64,000 nucleotides of DNA. Source: DASYTH01 sp035762905. Its GTDB lineage: Bacteria > Actinomycetota > Actinomycetes > Mycobacteriales > Pseudonocardiaceae. Positions 61,455 through 64,000 of the stretch are shown in pieces. Under the pieces are notes generated by a model, which saw nothing but the letters and a program-made list of their open reading frames with translations, was not told where the DNA came from and did no database searches. Position numbers and translations under genes: made by a program. The stretch's first letter is position 1. Each line of letters begins with the position of its first letter. Where the stretch lies: contig NZ_DASUCC010000109.1 of NCBI RefSeq assembly GCF_035762905.1, positions 1 to 64,000 on the forward strand. The letters run 5' to 3'.

Positions 61455-64000
61455 ATGCCCCGGACCAGCCGCCGCGTGGTCGTGACCGCGCTTGTCGCCA
61501 CCGTCATCCTGTCCGGCCTGGGCGTCCCGACCCCGCCGGTCAGCGTCGCGCAACCCGCACCGGCGGTCAGCCTGGCCGGTGCGCATTGGATCTGGTATCC
61601 GGAGGGCGATCCGCGGGTCAGTGCGCCGGCGGCCCACCGCTACTTCCGCGCGACGTTCACCGTGGCCGCCGGTGCGGTCAGTGACGCCCAGTTGGTCGTC
61701 ACCGGTGACGACACCGTCGACGTCTGGCTCAACGGCAAGCCGCTGGCGGCTTCGCCTCGGGTCGTCGACGCGTGGCGTACGGCCCTTTTCGTCGACCTGG
61801 CGCCGGCCGTGATCGCCGGTACCAACACGATCGCGCTGGCCACGCGCAACCTGACGGTGGGTCCGGCGGGCGTCGTCGGCCGCCTGCGGGTCGCCACCGG
61901 GGGCGGTACCACCGAACGGATCACCGACGGGACCTGGCGGTCGGCGCGGTCGGTGCCGGAAGGTTGGGAGCAGCCCGGATTCGTCGATGCCACCTGGCCG
62001 GTTGCCGCCGACCTGGGTGGCTATGGCGTCGGGCCGTGGAACACGGGGGTGGCCGCGCCGAACCCGGCCGCCGTGTCCCCGCTCACCGTGGCGGCCGGCA
62101 CTGTGGAGCGCCGAACCAACCCGCTCGGCGTCGACAGCGCCCGGCCGCGGTTCGGTTGGCGGCTCGGCTCGGCGGCGGCACAGCAGCGGCAGGCCGCCTA
62201 CCAGGTGACGGTGTCGACCAGTGCCGCCAACACCGGCGACGTCTGGGACAGCGGCCGGGTCTCGTCGGGCCAGCAGGTCGACGTGGTCCACGGTGGCGGC
62301 GCGCTCGCCTCGCTCACCCGGTACTTCTGGCGGGTGCGGATCTGGGACGGTCAGGGTCGGGTCAGCGGGTGGAGCGCCACGCAGAGCTTCGAGACCGGGC
62401 TGCTCGCTCCGGCGGCCGAGTGGGTCGGCGACTTCATCGGTCAGGCCGCGGTGGCGCCGGACCTCGGCGGGGCGAGCTGGATCTGGTACCCCGAGGGCGA
62501 TCCGGTCGCCGGCGTGCCGGCCGCCAGCCGGTTCTTCCGGCGCACCCTCGACCTCGCCGCGGCCCCGGCCGGCGCGACCCTGGTCGTCACCGGGGACGAC
62601 ACGGCCGACGTGTGGGTCAACGGCGTCGCGGTCAGCACCTCGCCACGGGTGACCGACTCCTGGAGGCGGGCGACCGTGCTCGACCTGACCGGGCGGCTGG
62701 TCGCGGGCCGCAACGTGATCGCGATGCGGGCCGAGAACACGACCCAGTCACCGGCGGGACTCATCGGCAAGTTGGCGCTCCATAATGGACAGACGATCAT
62801 CACCGATGCCGGGTGGAAGGCGAACCAGGGCGCCCCGGATGGCTGGCAGCGGAACGGTTTCGACGACAGCGCGTGGCCGGCTGCGCGGGCGCTGGCGTCC
62901 TACGGTTCCGGCCCATGGGCCTCGAACGTCGCGGTCAGCCAGCCGTCTCCGTTGCTGCGCAAGGGGTTCACCGTCAGCAAGCCGGTCGCGAGCGCGCGGC
63001 TGCTCACCACGGCACTTGGCCTGCACGAGACCCGGCTCAACGGTGCGCGAGTCGGCGCGGACGTGCTGGCACCGGGCTGGACGGACTACACGAAACGCTT
63101 GCAGTACAAGGTGTTCGATGTGACCGGGCAGGTCCGGCCTGGCGTCAACGCACTGGGCGCCTGGCTCGGCAACGGCTGGTACTCAGGCAGCATCGGCATG
63201 GCCGGCAACCAGCGCTACGGGACCCAGCCGTGGTACTCGGCGCAGCTGCGGATCACCTTCACCGACGGCACGAGCACCGTGATCCGGACCGACGGAAGCT
63301 GGAAGGCCGCCACCGGCCCGATCCGCTCCGACGACCTCTACCACGGCGAGACCTACGACGCCCGGCTCGCGGTGGCCGGCTGGGACGGCCCGACGTTCAA
63401 CGACGGCACGTGGTCGAACGCGGTGGTGCGCACCGCGGCCAAGCCGACCCTGGTGTCTCAGGTGGACAACGGGGTCACCGTCCAGCAGGAGTTCCGGCCG
63501 GTGGCGATCACCCAGCCGCGGCCCGGTGTGTGGATCTTCGACCTGGGCCAGAACTTCACCGGCTGGAACCGGCTCGCGGTGTCCGGACCGGCGGGCACGA
63601 CGGTCACGATGCGGCACGCCGAGGTGCTCAACCCGGACGGCACGATCTACACCGCCAACCTGCGTGCGGCCCAGGTGACCGACCGGTTCACCCTGGCCGG
63701 CACGGGCGGCGTCGAGAGCTACGAGCCGCGCTTCACGGTGCACGGCTACCGCTACGTCGAGGTGACCGGGCTGCCGGCCGGCATGACGCCGACCACCGGC
63801 ATGGTCACCGGCCGCGCCGCATGGACCAACGGCGCCCAGACCGGGACGCTGACCACCTCCAACGCGCTGGTGAACCAGTTGCAGCACAACATCCTGTGGG
63901 GCGAGCGGTCGAACATGCTGTCCATCCCGACCGACTGCCCGCAGCGCGACGAGCGGCTGGGCTGGACCGGCGACATCGCGATCTTCGCCGGCACCGCCAC
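61455..64000 (+). CDS. Secreted GH78 alpha-L-rhamnosidase, 3' end outside the window
   Basis: At least 848 residues, open to the window edge. Signal peptide (VVVTALVATVILSGLGVP), then a lectin-like module beginning AHWIWYPEGDP, a fibronectin-like domain (NPLGVDSARPRFGW), a second copy of the lectin-like module (ASWIWYPEGDP), the Bac_rhamnosid_N beta-sandwich (GLHETRLNGARVG, LGNGWYSG), and the start of the catalytic barrel (SIPTDCPQRDERLGWTGD, the GH78 hallmark). The ATG at 61455 has GGGAG seven bases upstream. It removes terminal rhamnose from pectin side chains or plant glycosides and is probably LacI-controlled. Confidence 0.93.
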   Translation, partial: MPRTSRRVVVTALVATVILSGLGVPTPPVSVAQPAPAVSLAGAHWIWYPEGDPRVSAPAAHRYFRATFTVAAGAVSDAQLVVTGDDTVDVWLNGKPLAASPRVVDAWRTALFVDLAPAVIAGTNTIALATRNLTVGPAGVVGRLRVATGGGTTERITDGTWRSARSVPEGWEQPGFVDATWPVAADLGGYGVGPWNTGVAAPNPAAVSPLTVAAGTVERRTNPLGVDSARPRFGWRLGSAAAQQRQAAYQVTVSTSAANTGDVWDSGRVSSGQQVDVVHGGGALASLTRYFWRVRIWDGQGRVSGWSATQSFETGLLAPAAEWVGDFIGQAAVAPDLGGASWIWYPEGDPVAGVPAASRFFRRTLDLAAAPAGATLVVTGDDTADVWVNGVAVSTSPRVTDSWRRATVLDLTGRLVAGRNVIAMRAENTTQSPAGLIGKLALHNGQTIITDAGWKANQGAPDGWQRNGFDDSAWPAARALASYGSGPWASNVAVSQPSPLLRKGFTVSKPVASARLLTTALGLHETRLNGARVGADVLAPGWTDYTKRLQYKVFDVTGQVRPGVNALGAWLGNGWYSGSIGMAGNQRYGTQPWYSAQLRITFTDGTSTVIRTDGSWKAATGPIRSDDLYHGETYDARLAVAGWDGPTFNDGTWSNAVVRTAAKPTLVSQVDNGVTVQQEFRPVAITQPRPGVWIFDLGQNFTGWNRLAVSGPAGTTVTMRHAEVLNPDGTIYTANLRAAQVTDRFTLAGTGGVESYEPRFTVHGYRYVEVTGLPAGMTPTTGMVTGRAAWTNGAQTGTLTTSNALVNQLQHNILWGERSNMLSIPTDCPQRDERLGWTGDIAIFAGTA

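Overview
The window is about 70 percent GC throughout, uses many GTG and TTG starts, and carries gene families typical of a filamentous actinomycete: a SARP-type regulator, a SpoIIE phosphatase paired with a STAS protein, ECF sigma factors paired with DGPF/YCII proteins, Tat-exported proteins and secreted glycoside hydrolases. A member of the Pseudonocardiales or a related order is my best guess; no rRNA or full tRNA is present to test it.

The left third (1-29.5 kb) is mixed accessory chromosome. It runs: a collapsed YbjQ locus; a YCII/ECF sigma pair; two secreted SGNH hydrolases; a methyltransferase bracketed by a 96-bp duplicated segment; an aminotransferase/FAD-FeS oxidase pair divergent from a MatC-like carrier; ArsC-like and TauE-like genes; a VapBC-like pair; an XRE regulator divergent from a phage-type antirepressor; a decayed phosphonate-type permease; a secreted FG-GAP/discoidin protein behind two LacI-type operators; a STAS/SpoIIE pair; a hemerythrin; a second YCII/ECF pair; a metallophosphoesterase; a P450; a patch of gene remnants; a secreted carboxylesterase and a second methyltransferase.

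The centre (29.7-45.1 kb) is a type II polyketide biosynthetic locus. One minus-strand operon of 13 closely spaced or overlapping genes carries two SnoaL-like proteins, KS-alpha, chain length factor (CLF), ACP, ketoreductase, didomain aromatase/cyclase, an MBL-fold protein resembling the ActIV cyclase/thioesterase class, an acyl-CoA synthetase, a three-subunit acyl-CoA carboxylase and an FAD monooxygenase. A large SARP/ATPase regulator with a TTA codon converges on its end, and an AraC regulator diverges from its head. The CLF has Asp at position 161, where Gln is conserved, and smaller residues at two of three chain-length gate positions.

From 46.4 to 57.4 kb come small membrane proteins with a MarR regulator, a glutamine amidotransferase with an unrecognised tail-anchored protein, and a plus-strand tailoring/export group: a tryptophan-halogenase-family enzyme with an attenuator-like leader, a flavin reductase, an EamA exporter, a Tat-exported beta-propeller amidohydrolase (with its own TTA codon) and a second flavin reductase broken by one missing G. 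Taken together, the polyketide operon, halogenase, reductases and exporter suggest a halogenated reduced aromatic polyketide.

The right end (57.4-64 kb) holds a secreted GH3 enzyme, a class II amidotransferase, a cold-shock protein with a strong terminator, and a GH78 alpha-L-rhamnosidase that runs off the window. A LacI-type operator in front of the rhamnosidase resembles the pair in front of the FG-GAP protein at 16.9 kb, suggesting a shared plant-polysaccharide regulon.
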